Under the pieces are notes generated by a model. That model was not told the origin of the DNA. It saw nothing but the letters and a program-made list of their open reading frames with translations, and made no database searches. Positions 42,655-52,309 of a DNA stretch of 64,000 nt are shown here, piece by piece. The translations under genes were made by a program, and so were the position numbers. Numbering within the stretch: the stretch's first letter is position 1; each line of letters opens with the position of its first letter. Origin of the DNA: JBBCJR01 sp037190805 (GTDB lineage Bacteria > Pseudomonadota > Alphaproteobacteria > Sphingomonadales > Sphingomonadaceae); the NCBI GenBank assembly GCA_037190805.1, contig JBBCJR010000004.1:248001-312000 (forward strand), read 5' to 3'.

Positions 42655-43899
42655 ATGTCCGTGATCGCTCCAGCGCGCCGCCCCGCCGCGATCGCGTTCA
42701 TCCTGGTCACGGCGGCGCTCGATATCATGGCGCTGGGCATCATTATCCCGGTGTTGCCGACGCTGATCGAGGAGTTTGCCGGCTCTACCGCGCGCGCGGG
42801 CGTCCTCAACGGCCTGTTCGTCGCCCTGTGGGCGAGTATGCAGTTCATCTGTTCGCCGATCATGGGGTCGCTGTCCGATCATTTCGGACGCCGCCCGGTA
42901 CTGCTGCTGTCGTCCCTGGGTCTTGCCGCCGATTACGTGCTGATGGCGGTGGCGCCCAACCTTTGGTGGCTGGCGGTCGGACGGATCATCGCGGGCATCA
43001 CCTCGTCCAGCTTCACCACCGTCAACGCCTATATGGCAGACGTGACGCCACCCGAGCAGCGCGCCCGCGCCTATGGCCTGGTCGGCGCGGCATTCAGTGC
43101 CGGCTTCGTCGCGGGTCCGCTGGTCGGCGGCCTCCTCGGCGAAATCAGCCCCCGGGCGCCCTTCTGGGCCGCTGCGATGTTGAGCGGCGTCGCCTTTCTC
43201 TATGGCCTTCTGGTCCTGCCAGAATCGCTGCGGCCGGAAGCCCGGATGCCGTTTTCGTGGAAACGAGCCAATCCGTTCGGCGCCCTCACCCTCCTGCGCT
43301 CACATGCCGAGTTGATGGGATTGTCGGCGGTCAACTTCCTGCTCCACTTCGCCCATCACCTGTTTTCGGCCGTTTTCGTGCTCTATACGGCCCACCGCTT
43401 CAACTGGTCGACATGGGAAATCGGCGCGCTTCTGGCACTGGCCGGTGTCCTCGACATGATCGTTCAAGGCGTGGTGGTCGGCCCCGTCACCGCGCGTCTC
43501 GGCGACCGCCGGACGATGGTGCTCGGCCTCGCCGGCGGCGGTGTCGGCATCATCTGCATGGGCCTTGCCTCGACACCGCTGACATTCGTTCTCGCATTGC
43601 TGCCCAATGCGTTCTGGGGCCTGGCCATGCCGACCATCCAATCGCTGATGACGCGGCTGGTCTCGGAATCGGAGCAAGGTCAGCTGCAAGGCGCGAACAT
43701 GAGCCTGGGCAGCATAGCCGGCGTCGCCTCGCCGCTCTTCTTCGGCTTTATCTACTCGCTATCGGTGGGCGAAAAGGCGGTGTTCCCCCACCCTGCCACG
43801 GCGTTCCTGATTGCCGGCACCATTCTGGTCGGTGCCGCCGTGCTCGGCTGGAAGGTCGGGCGGCGGGCCGAAGCCCAGACATCCGAGCCCGCCGGCTAG
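42655..43899 (+). CDS. TCR/Tet-type MFS efflux transporter
   Basis: A 414-aa 12-helix major facilitator. Motif A is intact after helix 2 (GSLSDHFGRRPVLLLS). The second half contains GPVTARLGDRRTMVLGLA. The opening FILVTAALDIMALGIIIPVLP resembles TetA-type drug/H+ antiporters of the TCR group. The substrate is unknown, and no TetR-type regulator is adjacent. It follows dinB by 33 nt. Confidence 0.88.
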   Translation: MSVIAPARRPAAIAFILVTAALDIMALGIIIPVLPTLIEEFAGSTARAGVLNGLFVALWASMQFICSPIMGSLSDHFGRRPVLLLSSLGLAADYVLMAVAPNLWWLAVGRIIAGITSSSFTTVNAYMADVTPPEQRARAYGLVGAAFSAGFVAGPLVGGLLGEISPRAPFWAAAMLSGVAFLYGLLVLPESLRPEARMPFSWKRANPFGALTLLRSHAELMGLSAVNFLLHFAHHLFSAVFVLYTAHRFNWSTWEIGALLALAGVLDMIVQGVVVGPVTARLGDRRTMVLGLAGGGVGIICMGLASTPLTFVLALLPNAFWGLAMPTIQSLMTRLVSESEQGQLQGANMSLGSIAGVASPLFFGFIYSLSVGEKAVFPHPATAFLIAGTILVGAAVLGWKVGRRAEAQTSEPAG

Positions 43900-43923
43900 C
43901 TCCCTTTCGCGTGCTGAAGTCCG

Positions 43924-43949
43924 GGAACGTTTATCGCATGCCCGGCGTT
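43924..43949 (+). promoter_or_regulatory. candidate sigma-EcfG promoter of the 49-aa membrane protein
   Basis: GGAAC (43924-43928), a 17-nt spacer, CGTT (43946-43949): an exact match to GGAAC-N16/17-CGTT. It lies 52 nt before the ATG at 44002 in a gap of 102 nt. Confidence 0.7.
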
Positions 43950-44001
43950 GGCTGCACGATCGAACTGGCTCCCCCGTGAGCACGATAGGGAGGATTGAAC
44001 A

Positions 44002-44151
44002 ATGCTCTGGACGATCGTCGTCATTCTTCTGGTTCTCTGGCTGCTCGGCTTCTTCGCCTTTCACGTGGGCGGCGGCCTCATCCATCTGCTGCTGGTCATT
44101 GCGGCGGTCGTGATCGTGGTGCAGCTGCTTTCCGGACGACGTGTTCTCTAG
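44002..44151 (+). CDS. small lmo0937-type membrane protein
   Basis: A 49-aa peptide, MLWTIVVILLVLWLLGFFAF followed by HVGGGLIHLLLVIAAVVIVV. Two membrane helices are joined by a HVGGG turn, ending in LLSGRRVL. This is the pattern of the widespread lmo0937/DUF5670 small membrane family. AGGGAGGA precedes the ATG. The EcfG-like promoter indicates general-stress control. Molecular function unknown. Confidence 0.88.
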   Translation: MLWTIVVILLVLWLLGFFAFHVGGGLIHLLLVIAAVVIVVQLLSGRRVL

Positions 44152-44176
44152 CACCCGGCACGCGCCGTTCCGCTCT

Positions 44177-44431
44177 TCAAGCTGGCGGAGCGGCGTCCAG
44201 GGCTGCTGCCACCATGGCCTCCCACATCACCGCATCCCCGGCGGCGGCCATCGCGGCGTCGGGTTCCCGCAGGGTTTTCAGAACCGCTACCGCCTCGCCC
44301 ACATAGTCGCGCCAGCGGTTGTCGATCTCATCGCCAGCCGACGTGATCATGCCGTTGGCATTGGCGCTCAACCGCTCGCCTGCCAGAACGCGCGCAATGC
44401 GCTCGATGGCGCTGGTGTGGCAGATGCCCAT
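44177..44431 (-). CDS. hypothetical 84-aa protein
   Basis: A soluble, mostly helical 84-aa protein opening MGICHTSAIERIARVLAGER with an Ala-rich C-terminus (MAAAGDAVMWEAMVAAALD). ATG 44431 has AGAGGA about 9 nt upstream; an earlier in-frame start at 44452 falls within that leader. I do not recognise the family. It converges on the 49-aa membrane gene and has an EcfG-like element upstream. Confidence 0.65.
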   Translation of the reverse strand: MGICHTSAIERIARVLAGERLSANANGMITSAGDEIDNRWRDYVGEAVAVLKTLREPDAAMAAAGDAVMWEAMVAAALDAAPPA

Positions 44432-44469
44432 GATATGTCCTCTCCCTGACAACAGTGCATTTCATCACC

Positions 44470-44495
44470 AACGCTGCACCGGGGGAGACGGTTCA
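44470..44495 (-). promoter_or_regulatory. weak EcfG-like promoter of the 84-aa protein
   Basis: On the minus strand TGAAC, a 17-nt spacer, then CGTT; the -35 has one mismatch from GGAAC. It lies 39 nt before the 84-aa gene. Confidence 0.35.
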
Positions 44496-44527
44496 CGGAT
44501 CGCACGGCTGCGTCGCGATAGAAGGCC

Positions 44528-45043
44528 TCAGCCGGCCGCGCAGGCTTCGAGCGCCGGACCCAAAACCTCGGCGCGCAGTTCCATCAAATCCCGGTTCTTC
44601 AGCGGCTGGCGGCGCAGCACGGCCACTTCCGCCGGCGAATAGGGTGTGGCGTTCTTCGGCACGCTATCCCCGCCCAGATCGAAAACGACATAGTTCACCA
44701 TGTCGGCGAGATCGCGATCGCTGAGCGTGGAAAAGGCAATGTTGGGGAGGCGCACGACATAGGCCCGCGCATCGGCCGTGCAGAGGAACGTACCGACAAA
44801 GCCCTCCATCCGGGGCATCGCCCGTTCCGCCTCGCCCCGCACGCCATGACACCCGGCGCAATCCTTCAAATAATTCCACTCGCCCGGTTTATATGGCCGA
44901 GCTTCGCGGATTCCGGTCGTTTCCGCCACGGCCGCTGGCAAGGCTAGAGTCACGCCAATCGCACCGATCGCCAGTCCGCCCAGGACTCGCCTTGCTGCAT
45001 GGCCGACCGGCCGGCCGCCAGGGTCTCGCGTCGACGCTCCCAT
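44528..45043 (-). CDS. c-type cytochrome
   Basis: A 171-aa periplasmic monohaem cytochrome. Signal peptide about 1-41 (after a polar stretch, LGGLAIGAIGVTLALPAAVA). The haem site is CAGCH (Cys62, Cys65, His66), and a Met near MPRMEGF is a possible axial ligand. SDRDLADMVNYVVFDLG is typical of class I cytochrome c. The electron partner is not evident from neighbours. Confidence 0.85.
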   Translation of the reverse strand: MGASTRDPGGRPVGHAARRVLGGLAIGAIGVTLALPAAVAETTGIREARPYKPGEWNYLKDCAGCHGVRGEAERAMPRMEGFVGTFLCTADARAYVVRLPNIAFSTLSDRDLADMVNYVVFDLGGDSVPKNATPYSPAEVAVLRRQPLKNRDLMELRAEVLGPALEACAAG

Positions 45044-45190
45044 GATATCCTGTTTTCATCCTCCCTCGCCCACCTCTTAGCAGCACTGCCGGGCTCCTAA
45101 AACCGGGCGCTAATTCACCATGTTTAAAGAAGATTATGGTGAATCGGCAAAACCAGACGCCATCGGACCCATCCGGTCCACGGAGGAAAT

Positions 45191-46114
45191 GTGACCCAGT
45201 TTGCCCGCCTTGCATCCCTTGGCCTGCTTTGCCTCGGCCTCACGGCATGTGGAGGCGGCGGCGGAACCGCCTCGGCGGGTAGCACGCCTCCGCCCGCGCC
45301 ACCGCCGCCGCCAGCGACCAACAGCAGCCTTACCGCCACCCAGGTCAGCGAAAGCTATGCCAATCGGGGTGTGAAGCTGGGCTTCAATGCCACGAAGGTC
45401 ACGGGTCAGGTCAGCGGCACTCCGACCGGCGCCAGCACCGCGCTGACCGTTGCCTATGATGCCACGGCGCAAAGCTACACCATCACAGGCGATGGTCAGT
45501 CACAGACGTTCCGACCCGCCGATCTCAATTCTTCAGTCTCCAACACCACCATCGCCGCCTATGAGCGGAGCAGCGGCACCACCACCGACTCGCTGGTCCT
45601 GTTCAAACCGGGCGCGGCCAATCCCGAAATCGCCCTGACCTATGCCAGCTACGGCGCCTGGCAGCGGACCGTTGACGGCGGCACCACGATTGACGCCACT
45701 CAACGATTCTTCGTCTACGGAGTGCCAACCGCGGCGTCCGCCATGCCCACCAGCGGCACGGCAAGCTATACTACGACCCTCGACGGTTTCCTGGCCAGCG
45801 ATACCGGCCTTTATTCACTGGGCGGCACGAGCAGCTTCACCGCCAATTTCGGGGCCAGCACGGTCGCGGTATCGCTGTCGCCAGTGGGAATCGATGTGGC
45901 CACCGATGCCGTGCAGTCGTTCGGCACGCTGACCGGAAACGGCACCATTACCGCTGCCAGCAGCAGCTTTGCCTCCACCCTGTCGGGTGGCGGCTATAAT
46001 GGTTCCATCAACGGCCAGTTCTTTGGCCCTTCCGCCGCAGAAGTCGGCGGTAGCTTCTCCTTTGGAAACGCCACCGGCACTGCCGCCGGTGTCATCGTCG
46101 GCAAGAAGAACTGA
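45191..46114 (+). CDS. hypothetical lipoprotein with beta-rich domain
   Basis: A 307-aa protein starting with GTG 45191 behind GGAGGA. Lipobox LTAC (about residue 19), then GGGGG and a Pro-rich linker (TPPPAPPPPPATN). The rest is Ser/Thr/Gly-rich with repeating GTASYTTTLDG, SFTANFGASTV and GNGTITAASSSF segments, suggesting a beta-barrel like the C-lobe of transferrin-binding-protein-like lipoproteins. Probably at the outer membrane; ligand unknown. Confidence 0.75.
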   Translation: MTQFARLASLGLLCLGLTACGGGGGTASAGSTPPPAPPPPPATNSSLTATQVSESYANRGVKLGFNATKVTGQVSGTPTGASTALTVAYDATAQSYTITGDGQSQTFRPADLNSSVSNTTIAAYERSSGTTTDSLVLFKPGAANPEIALTYASYGAWQRTVDGGTTIDATQRFFVYGVPTAASAMPTSGTASYTTTLDGFLASDTGLYSLGGTSSFTANFGASTVAVSLSPVGIDVATDAVQSFGTLTGNGTITAASSSFASTLSGGGYNGSINGQFFGPSAAEVGGSFSFGNATGTAAGVIVGKKN

Positions 46115-46137
46115 TCTTCCGCCGGGGCGTCACGCCG

Positions 46138-47247
46138 TCACCGCCGGGTCCGCGCTCCGGCGTGAGCTGTCGGGCGGGCGGCAGCGGGCGACCCCGGCTC
46201 CGGCCTCAACATCTGCGGTCGCGCCACCTCGCCGGCCAGGAATGACCCGGCGCGCTCCAGCAGCCACGCCTGGAACTTGGCAATAGTCGGACGCTTGATC
46301 GTTTCCTGGCGGATGGCAAGGGTGTAGGCACCGATTTCCGCTTCCGCGCAGTGTCCTTCCGGCGTGCCGACGAACTGCAATAGACCGTTGGCCAGATCGT
46401 CCCCAATCAGGAACGGATTGGCGAGAGCAATACCCTGGCTACGACGCGCGGCATCCAGCGTCATGTTGGCATGATAGAGACGCGGGCCAGTGATCCGGGA
46501 GCCGGCCGCCACGTCGTTTGCCGTAAACCAGCCCCGCCACTCCTCGTCATTCTCCTCGTGCAGCAAGCGCTGGGACAGAAAATCATGCGGCTTCCCGCTG
46601 AACGCATGACGCTCCAGCCATGCGGGGCTGGCGACCGGAAAGACCTTGGGGCGCGCGAAGCTCAGCCATTCGACGCCCTGCGCAGGGGCCGCTTCAGAAA
46701 TATCGCGCACGAAGCGGATATCGGCATCCGCCTCGTCGGCGCGCAGGTCGGGAGCATGATCAGTGGGCCGCAGTTCGACCTCGATCTCCGGATGTCGCTG
46801 CGCGAAATCGTCGAGATTGGGTGCCAGCCAGCGGGTCGCGAAGCCGGGCACACACCAGATCAGCAGATATTTGCGGACGCTGTCGGCATAGACGATTTCG
46901 CGGGTCGCCCGAGCGATGTCGATGACCGACGATGAAATGATCTCGTGATAGCGGCGCGCCATATCGTTGAGCCGCGGCACCGATGCCGTGCGATCGAACA
47001 GCGGCACGCCCAGCCACTGTTCCAGGGCATGGAGATGACGACTGACGACCGAATGGTGGACGGACAATTCCTGCGCTGCCTTACGCACTCCACCCAAGCG
47101 GCCAAATGCTTCGAACGCACGCAATGTCGCGAAAGGCGGAATCGCGCGCCGATCAGCGAACAACTCCTCGGCCGAACGGATCAGTTGCACATCCGCATCG
47201 GAACGCGTGCGCCTGATCTCTTGCACTTCCTTGCTTCCGCTAGCCAT
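46138..47247 (-). CDS. LysR family transcriptional regulator (GcvA-like)
   Basis: A 369-aa regulator. It has an extra N-terminal stretch of about 35 residues before PPFATLRAFEAFGRLGGVRK, the HTH (about 37-95, LSVHHSVVSRHLHALEQWLG), then a substrate-binding domain (LLIWCVPGFATRWLAPNLDDF). The C-terminal 30 residues are Pro/Ala/Arg-rich. The PPFATLRAFEA opening is that of the GcvA/AmpR group. It is not adjacent to the gcv operon, and its targets are unknown. Confidence 0.85.
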   Translation of the reverse strand: MASGSKEVQEIRRTRSDADVQLIRSAEELFADRRAIPPFATLRAFEAFGRLGGVRKAAQELSVHHSVVSRHLHALEQWLGVPLFDRTASVPRLNDMARRYHEIISSSVIDIARATREIVYADSVRKYLLIWCVPGFATRWLAPNLDDFAQRHPEIEVELRPTDHAPDLRADEADADIRFVRDISEAAPAQGVEWLSFARPKVFPVASPAWLERHAFSGKPHDFLSQRLLHEENDEEWRGWFTANDVAAGSRITGPRLYHANMTLDAARRSQGIALANPFLIGDDLANGLLQFVGTPEGHCAEAEIGAYTLAIRQETIKRPTIAKFQAWLLERAGSFLAGEVARPQMLRPEPGSPAAARPTAHAGARTRR

Positions 47248-47486
47248 CGATTGCCTTCATACCCTCCACAGCGGTCAGATTTGAATACCCTGACAAAGCA
47301 GGACACTTATATCCAGATCGTCGTTCGTCGCGAACCACCGGGTTTTGAACCTAGGCGTTGATCAGCGGAATTCCCGACCGGGGATTCCATTCGAACAACA
47401 GCCGCCCCTATCGTGCAAGCAAAACATCGCGAGGTCTCAATTTGTCGCCATCGACAAGGACGCGGTGACGCGGCATTCTCCGCACC
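47248..47486. other. intergenic region between LysR gene and ABC operon
   Basis: 239 nt holding the divergent promoters. I see no gene, no clear operator palindrome and no EcfG-type promoter here. Confidence 0.4.
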
Positions 47487-48416
47487 GTGTCACCGATCCT
47501 CGCTATCTCCCAGCTTTCGAAGACCTACGCCAGCGGGCATCAAGCCCTGAAGTCGATCGACCTGGAGATTCGACGAGGAGAGATTTTCGCGCTGCTCGGT
47601 CCCAATGGCGCCGGCAAGACGACCTTGATCGGCGCGGTCTGCGGCCTCGTCCGCCCCACGCGGGGCGTCATCACCGTGGATGGTATCGACGTTACCCGGC
47701 ACCCCCGGGCGACGCGCGGTCGAATCGGACTGGTCCCGCAGGAACTGGCGACCGATATGTTCGAGCGGGTCCGCGACACTGTCGCCTTTTCACGCGGCCT
47801 GTTCGGCAGGCCCCCCGATCCCGCGGTGGTGGAACGCACCCTGCGATCGCTGTCGCTGTGGGACAAGCGGGACGCCAAGATCATGACCCTGTCGGGAGGC
47901 ATGAAGCGGCGGGTTTTGATCGCCAAGGCATTGGCCCATGAACCCGACCTCATTTTCCTCGACGAACCGACCGCTGGCGTCGACGTCGAGCTGCGCCGGG
48001 ACATGTGGAAACTGATCGGTGGGCTGAGGGACCAGGGCGTCACCATCATCCTCACCACCCATTATATCGAGGAAGCCGAAGAGATGGCCGATCGCATCGG
48101 CATCATCGACAAGGGCGAGATCATTCTGATCGAGGACAAGAAGACGCTGCTGACGACGCTCGGCCGCACCGACGCCCGGTTCGACCTCGACGCCCCCCTC
48201 GCCGCCCTTCCGACTGAACTGGCCGATTGGCCGGTGGCGCTCGCCGAAGATGGCCGCGTCCTCATCTACGCCATTACCGCCGATGAGGCGGAAGCCCGGG
48301 GCCTTGCCGCGCTGGTCCGCAAGCTCGACCTTCTCGGCATCAACTATCGCGGACTCGAGGCGCATCGCAGCTCGCTCGAGGACATCTTCGTCGATCTGGT
48401 GGAGCGCCGGGCATGA
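47487..48416 (+). CDS. ABC transporter ATP-binding protein
   Basis: A 309-aa ATPase of the DRA/NodI-like exporter group. Walker [10 protein letters not shown] (38-46), signature [15 protein letters not shown], Walker [13 protein letters not shown], and H-loop [13 protein letters not shown]. The C-terminal extension (about 215-309) is typical of ABC-2 exporters. The GTG start at 47487 is inferred from the conserved beginning. Coupled to the permease gene by ATGA. Confidence 0.9.
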   Translation: MSPILAISQLSKTYASGHQALKSIDLEIRRGEIFALLGPNGAGKTTLIGAVCGLVRPTRGVITVDGIDVTRHPRATRGRIGLVPQELATDMFERVRDTVAFSRGLFGRPPDPAVVERTLRSLSLWDKRDAKIMTLSGGMKRRVLIAKALAHEPDLIFLDEPTAGVDVELRRDMWKLIGGLRDQGVTIILTTHYIEEAEEMADRIGIIDKGEIILIEDKKTLLTTLGRTDARFDLDAPLAALPTELADWPVALAEDGRVLIYAITADEAEARGLAALVRKLDLLGINYRGLEAHRSSLEDIFVDLVERRA

Positions 48417-49174
48417 ATTTCCACGCCATCCGCGCGCTTTACATGTTCGAGCTGGCGCGCACCTGGCGAACGCTGTTCCAGAGCATCCTGACCCCGGTCC
48501 TCACCACCGCGCTCTATTTCATCGTCTTCGGGTCGGCGATCGGCGCGCGAATGGAAACGATCGACGGCGTCAGCTACGGGGCCTTCATCATTCCCGGCCT
48601 GATGCTGCTGACCATCCTGTCGGAAAGCATCTCCAACGCCTCGTTCGGCATCTATCTGCCGCGCTTCACCGGCACGATCTACGAATTGCTGTCAGCGCCC
48701 GTCGGCGTCGCCGAAACCCTGATCGGCTATGTCGGCGCGGCGGCCACCAAGTCGATCGTCCTGGCTATCATCATTCTGATGACCGCCCGCCTGTTCGTAC
48801 CCTATGAGATCGTTCATCCCGTCTGGGCGGCGGCGTTCATCGTACTGGTGGCGGTCAGCTTCTGCCTGTTCGGCTTCATCCTCGGCCTATGGGCCGACGG
48901 GTTCGAAAAACTGCAGATCGTGCCGCTGATGATCGTCACCCCCCTGACCTTCCTCGGCGGCACCTTCTATTCGATCGACATGCTGCCAGAACCCTGGCGG
49001 ACGGCCACGCTGTTCAATCCGATCGTCTATCTGGTGAACGGGCTGCGCTGGGCCTTTTACGGCACGTCCGACGTCGACATCCGGGTCAGCGCGGGCCTCA
49101 CGCTGCTGTTCATGTTCACCTGCATCGCGATCATCGCCTGGATCTTCCGCACCGGCTACCGAATGCGGAACTGA
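48413..49174 (+). CDS. ABC-2 type permease
   Basis: A 253-aa permease with six predicted membrane segments. It contains [14 protein letters not shown], the ABC-2 pattern around [15 protein letters not shown], and the late-loop signature [19 protein letters not shown] before the last helices. It exports an unknown polymer, lipid or drug with the upstream ATPase (NodJ-like topology). Confidence 0.9.
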   Translation: MNFHAIRALYMFELARTWRTLFQSILTPVLTTALYFIVFGSAIGARMETIDGVSYGAFIIPGLMLLTILSESISNASFGIYLPRFTGTIYELLSAPVGVAETLIGYVGAAATKSIVLAIIILMTARLFVPYEIVHPVWAAAFIVLVAVSFCLFGFILGLWADGFEKLQIVPLMIVTPLTFLGGTFYSIDMLPEPWRTATLFNPIVYLVNGLRWAFYGTSDVDIRVSAGLTLLFMFTCIAIIAWIFRTGYRMRN

Positions 49175-49176
49175 TA

Positions 49177-49214
49177 GCGGTTCAGCGCGACAGAAGCGGC
49201 GCCGCGCGAACCGT
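49177..49214. terminator. hairpin between ABC-2 permease and ABC-F genes
   Basis: GCGGTTC (49177-49183) and GCGCG (49185-49189) pair with CGCGC (49203-49207) and GAACCGT (49208-49214), with one bulged A. It fills the short gap between the convergent genes and touches the ABC-F stop codon. Confidence 0.5.
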
Positions 49215-51079
49215 TACGCCGCCAGCTGCTCCAGCGCCTCGCTGGCCTGAAGCCAGGCCGCTTCGGCTGCATCACGCCTGGCATCAATCTCGGCGCGCAG
49301 CTTCATCAGCTCCGTGCTCGTCAGCTTCGTCTCGGAGGGAGCTGCGCTCGAGGGATCGAACAGCGCCCGGTCGATCGCCGTCAACCGCGCAGACAGGCGC
49401 TGGACCTCGCTCTCGGCTTCGCGCGCCGCCTTCTTCAGTTCCTGCGCCCGCTCACGAGCCTCCGCGGCAGCGCGGCGATCACCCTTGCGGTTGGTTGCCT
49501 TGGCGGCTTTCGCCGCTTCGCCCCGGCCCAGCACATGGTCGGTATAATCGTCGAGCGTGCCCGCGAACTCTGCGGCCGTGCCACCGTCGACCAGCACCAG
49601 CCGGTCGGCCGTCAGTTCCAGCATGTGGCGGTCGTGGCTGACCATCACCACCGCTCCGCCATAATCGTTCAGCGCCTGGACCAGCGCCTCACGCGCATCG
49701 ACGTCGAGGTGGTTGGTCGGCTCGTCGAGGATCAGCATGTGCGGCGCCTCACGCGTGATCAGCGCCAGCGCCAGCCGTGCCCGCTCGCCGCCCGACAGCT
49801 TGCCGACCAGAGTCGTGGCCTTGTCGCCGGAAAAGCCGAACCGCCCCAGCTGCGCCCTGACCGCCGCCGGCGTCGCGCCCGACATCATCCTGGACATATG
49901 ATCGAGCGGCGTATCGGTAGGGTCCAGCTCCTCCACCTGATATTGGGTGAAGTAGCCGACCTTGAGCTTGCCGGCGGCCGTCATCCGTCCTTCCATCGCA
50001 GGCAGCTGCGCGGCGAGCAGGCGGGCGAGCGTGGTCTTGCCGTTGCCGTTGCGGCCAAGCAGCGCCACCCGGTCATCGGGATCGAGCCTGAGGTCGAGCC
50101 GCTGGAGGATCGGCCGGTCGCCATAGCCGACCGCCGCCATGTCCAGCGTGATCAGCGGCGGCTTCAGTTCCGGCGGGCTGGGAAACGCGAAGGACAGGCT
50201 GGGATCCTCGGCCGCCGCCGCGATCGGCTGCATCTTGGCCAGCGCCTTCACCCGGCTTTGCGCCTGCTTGGCCTTGCTCGCCTTCGCCCGCCACCGATCG
50301 ACGAACGCCTGCAGCTTGGCCCGCTCGGCCTGCTGCTTCTCGCGCGCCGATTGCAGCTGCGCCAGGCGCTCGGCCCGCTGGCGCTCGAAGGCGTCATAGC
50401 CGCCCACGTAAAGTGTCGACTTGCCCTGTTCGAGATGGAGGATGTGGTCGACGACATTGTTCAGCAGGTCACGTTCGTGGCTGATCACGATCATCGTCGC
50501 GCGGTAGCTCTTGAGGAAGCTTTCCAGCCACAGCGTCGCTTCGAGATCGAGGTGGTTCGATGGCTCGTCGAGCAGCAGCAGGTCGGGGTTGGAGAACAGC
50601 AGCGCCGCCAGTGCGACGCGCATCTTCCATCCCCCCGAGAAGCTGTCGAGCGGCTGCTGCTGCATCGTCTCGTCAAAACCCAGGCCGACGAGGATGCGGC
50701 CCGCCCGAGCCGGAGCGGTATAGGCGTCGATCGCCATCAGCCGGTCATGAACCTCGCCCAGTCGGTCGGGATCGACGCACTCCTCCGCCTCGGCCAGCAG
50801 CGCCGCACGCTCGATGTCGGCCGCCAGCACGGTATCGAAGGGGGTGGCGGTGCCCGACGGCGCGTCCTGCGCGATATAGCCGATGCGGGTGCCTCGCGGC
50901 ATCTCCGCGCCGCCTTCGTCCGCTTCCATCAGGCCGGCGATAACCTTCATCAAGGTCGACTTGCCGGCGCCGTTGCGGCCGATGAGGCCGATCCGCGCAC
51001 GGGGCGGCAATGCCGCGGTGGCGCGGTCGAGGATGGTGCGGCCGCCAAGGCGCACGGTGATGCCGGACAAGGTGAGCAT
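49214..51079 (-). CDS. ABC-F family ATPase
   Basis: A 621-aa soluble protein with two ABC domains and no membrane part. First domain: GRNGAGKSTLMKV and LLLDEPSNHLDLEAT. Second: GRNGNGKTTLARLL and LILDEPTNHLDVDAR. The inter-domain linker is basic (about 230-290). The C-terminal coiled coil (about 525-621) is rich in Ala, Arg and Glu. This is the Uup/YheS architecture, which acts on ribosomes (translation factors or antibiotic protection). The subtype cannot be fixed from sequence alone. Confidence 0.92.
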   Translation of the reverse strand: MLTLSGITVRLGGRTILDRATAALPPRARIGLIGRNGAGKSTLMKVIAGLMEADEGGAEMPRGTRIGYIAQDAPSGTATPFDTVLAADIERAALLAEAEECVDPDRLGEVHDRLMAIDAYTAPARAGRILVGLGFDETMQQQPLDSFSGGWKMRVALAALLFSNPDLLLLDEPSNHLDLEATLWLESFLKSYRATMIVISHERDLLNNVVDHILHLEQGKSTLYVGGYDAFERQRAERLAQLQSAREKQQAERAKLQAFVDRWRAKASKAKQAQSRVKALAKMQPIAAAAEDPSLSFAFPSPPELKPPLITLDMAAVGYGDRPILQRLDLRLDPDDRVALLGRNGNGKTTLARLLAAQLPAMEGRMTAAGKLKVGYFTQYQVEELDPTDTPLDHMSRMMSGATPAAVRAQLGRFGFSGDKATTLVGKLSGGERARLALALITREAPHMLILDEPTNHLDVDAREALVQALNDYGGAVVMVSHDRHMLELTADRLVLVDGGTAAEFAGTLDDYTDHVLGRGEAAKAAKATNRKGDRRAAAEARERAQELKKAAREAESEVQRLSARLTAIDRALFDPSSAAPSETKLTSTELMKLRAEIDARRDAAEAAWLQASEALEQLAA

Positions 51080-51159
51080 GGGCGGGCCGATAGCAGGGAT
51101 CGGCGACCGTTGCCATCACCCCGCGCCGCTTCTACTGCGAGGATCGGAAGGGACGGGCC

Positions 51160-52029
51160 ATGAAGCTGGACGATATCGTCGCGATCGACATTCACACCCA
51201 TGCCGAGCTGTCGTGCCGCCAGCCGCCCGACCCGATCATGGAACGCTTCCAGGAGGCCGCCAGCGCCTATTTCAAGACCGAGGGCAAGCGCCCCACGATT
51301 CAGGAAACGATCGACTACTACCGCGCCCGGCGCATCGCCTTCGTCATGTTCACGGTCGACATGGAAGCCGGCACCGGCATCCGTCGCATCTCGAACGAGG
51401 AAATCGCCGAGGCAGCGGCCGCCAACAGCGACATCATGATCCCCTTCGCCTCGATCGACCCGCACAAGGGCAAGCTGGGCGCGATCGAGGCGCGGCGGCT
51501 GATCGCCGACTATGGCGTCAAGGGCTTCAAGTTCCACCCGCCGATGCAGGATTTCGATCCCGGCAGCCGTCTCGCCTGGCCGCTCTACGAGGTGATCGCC
51601 GAGCACAGGTTGCCCGCAATCTTCCACACCGGACATTCAGGCATGGGCACGGGCATGCCGGGCGGCGGCGGCATCCGCCTGAAATATGGCCAGCCGATGC
51701 TTGTCGACGATGTCGCGGTCGACTTTCCGGACATGACCATCATCCTCGCTCATCCCAGCTGGCCGTGGACGGACGAGGCGCTGTCGATGGCGCTGCACAA
51801 GAGCAACGTCTTCATCGATCTGTCGGGGTGGAGCCCGAAATATTTCCCGCCGCAGATCGCCCGCTATGCCAACAGCCAGCTGGGGCACAAGATGCTGTTC
51901 GGATCGGACTTTCCTCTGATCCCGCCCGACAAGTGGATCGCCGCTTTCAAGGAGGCGGGGTTCAAGGACGAGGTGCATCAGCCGATCCTCAAGGACAATG
52001 CCGCGCGCCTGCTGGGCCTTGGAGACTGA
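51160..52029 (+). CDS. amidohydrolase family protein
   Basis: A 289-aa TIM-barrel amidohydrolase (amidohydrolase 2). Metal site: DIHTH near residues 10-14 (HxH), GFKFHPPM, IFHTGHSG (His), ILAHPSWPW (His), and FGSDFPLIPP (Asp). The group includes decarboxylases such as gamma-resorcylate and ACMS decarboxylases as well as hydrolases. A separate short leader follows the ABC-F gene on the other strand. Substrate unknown. Confidence 0.88.
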   Translation: MKLDDIVAIDIHTHAELSCRQPPDPIMERFQEAASAYFKTEGKRPTIQETIDYYRARRIAFVMFTVDMEAGTGIRRISNEEIAEAAAANSDIMIPFASIDPHKGKLGAIEARRLIADYGVKGFKFHPPMQDFDPGSRLAWPLYEVIAEHRLPAIFHTGHSGMGTGMPGGGGIRLKYGQPMLVDDVAVDFPDMTIILAHPSWPWTDEALSMALHKSNVFIDLSGWSPKYFPPQIARYANSQLGHKMLFGSDFPLIPPDKWIAAFKEAGFKDEVHQPILKDNAARLLGLGD

Positions 52030-52033
52030 GCCG

Positions 52034-52264
52034 ATGCGCACCAGAATCTCGGCGCTGATGGTTGCAGCGGGGCTGACCGGACTGATCGTGGGCGCCGGCT
52101 ATGATGTCGCCGCCAACCGCGCCGCTGGCCGCGTTTTGCACCTGGGCAGCGGCGAAACAGAGGCGGCGATAGTGCTGCGCGAACGGGCGGTCGGGCTGCT
52201 CACCCTCGGTACACTCGCCTTCTGCGCGGGACTGCTGTTGTGGCCGGCTCGCCGCCGGGATTGA
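52034..52264 (+). CDS. small membrane protein
   Basis: A 76-aa protein with two membrane segments (about 6-24 and 50-69) and a short loop (HLGSGETEAAIVLRERAV). ATG 52034 follows the amidohydrolase stop by 4 nt, with GGAG just upstream, so the two are co-transcribed. Function unknown. Confidence 0.7.
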   Translation: MRTRISALMVAAGLTGLIVGAGYDVAANRAAGRVLHLGSGETEAAIVLRERAVGLLTLGTLAFCAGLLLWPARRRD

Positions 52265-52309
52265 TCGCGTGCTTGCGCTCGGGGCGGCGTTGACGGATCA
52301 TCCAACGCC

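Noticed and set aside
46138..47247. LysR gene as the gcv operon regulator GcvA
   Set aside because: It is 5 kb away from gcvT, the operon already has a glycine riboswitch, and GcvA-like sequence alone does not define targets.
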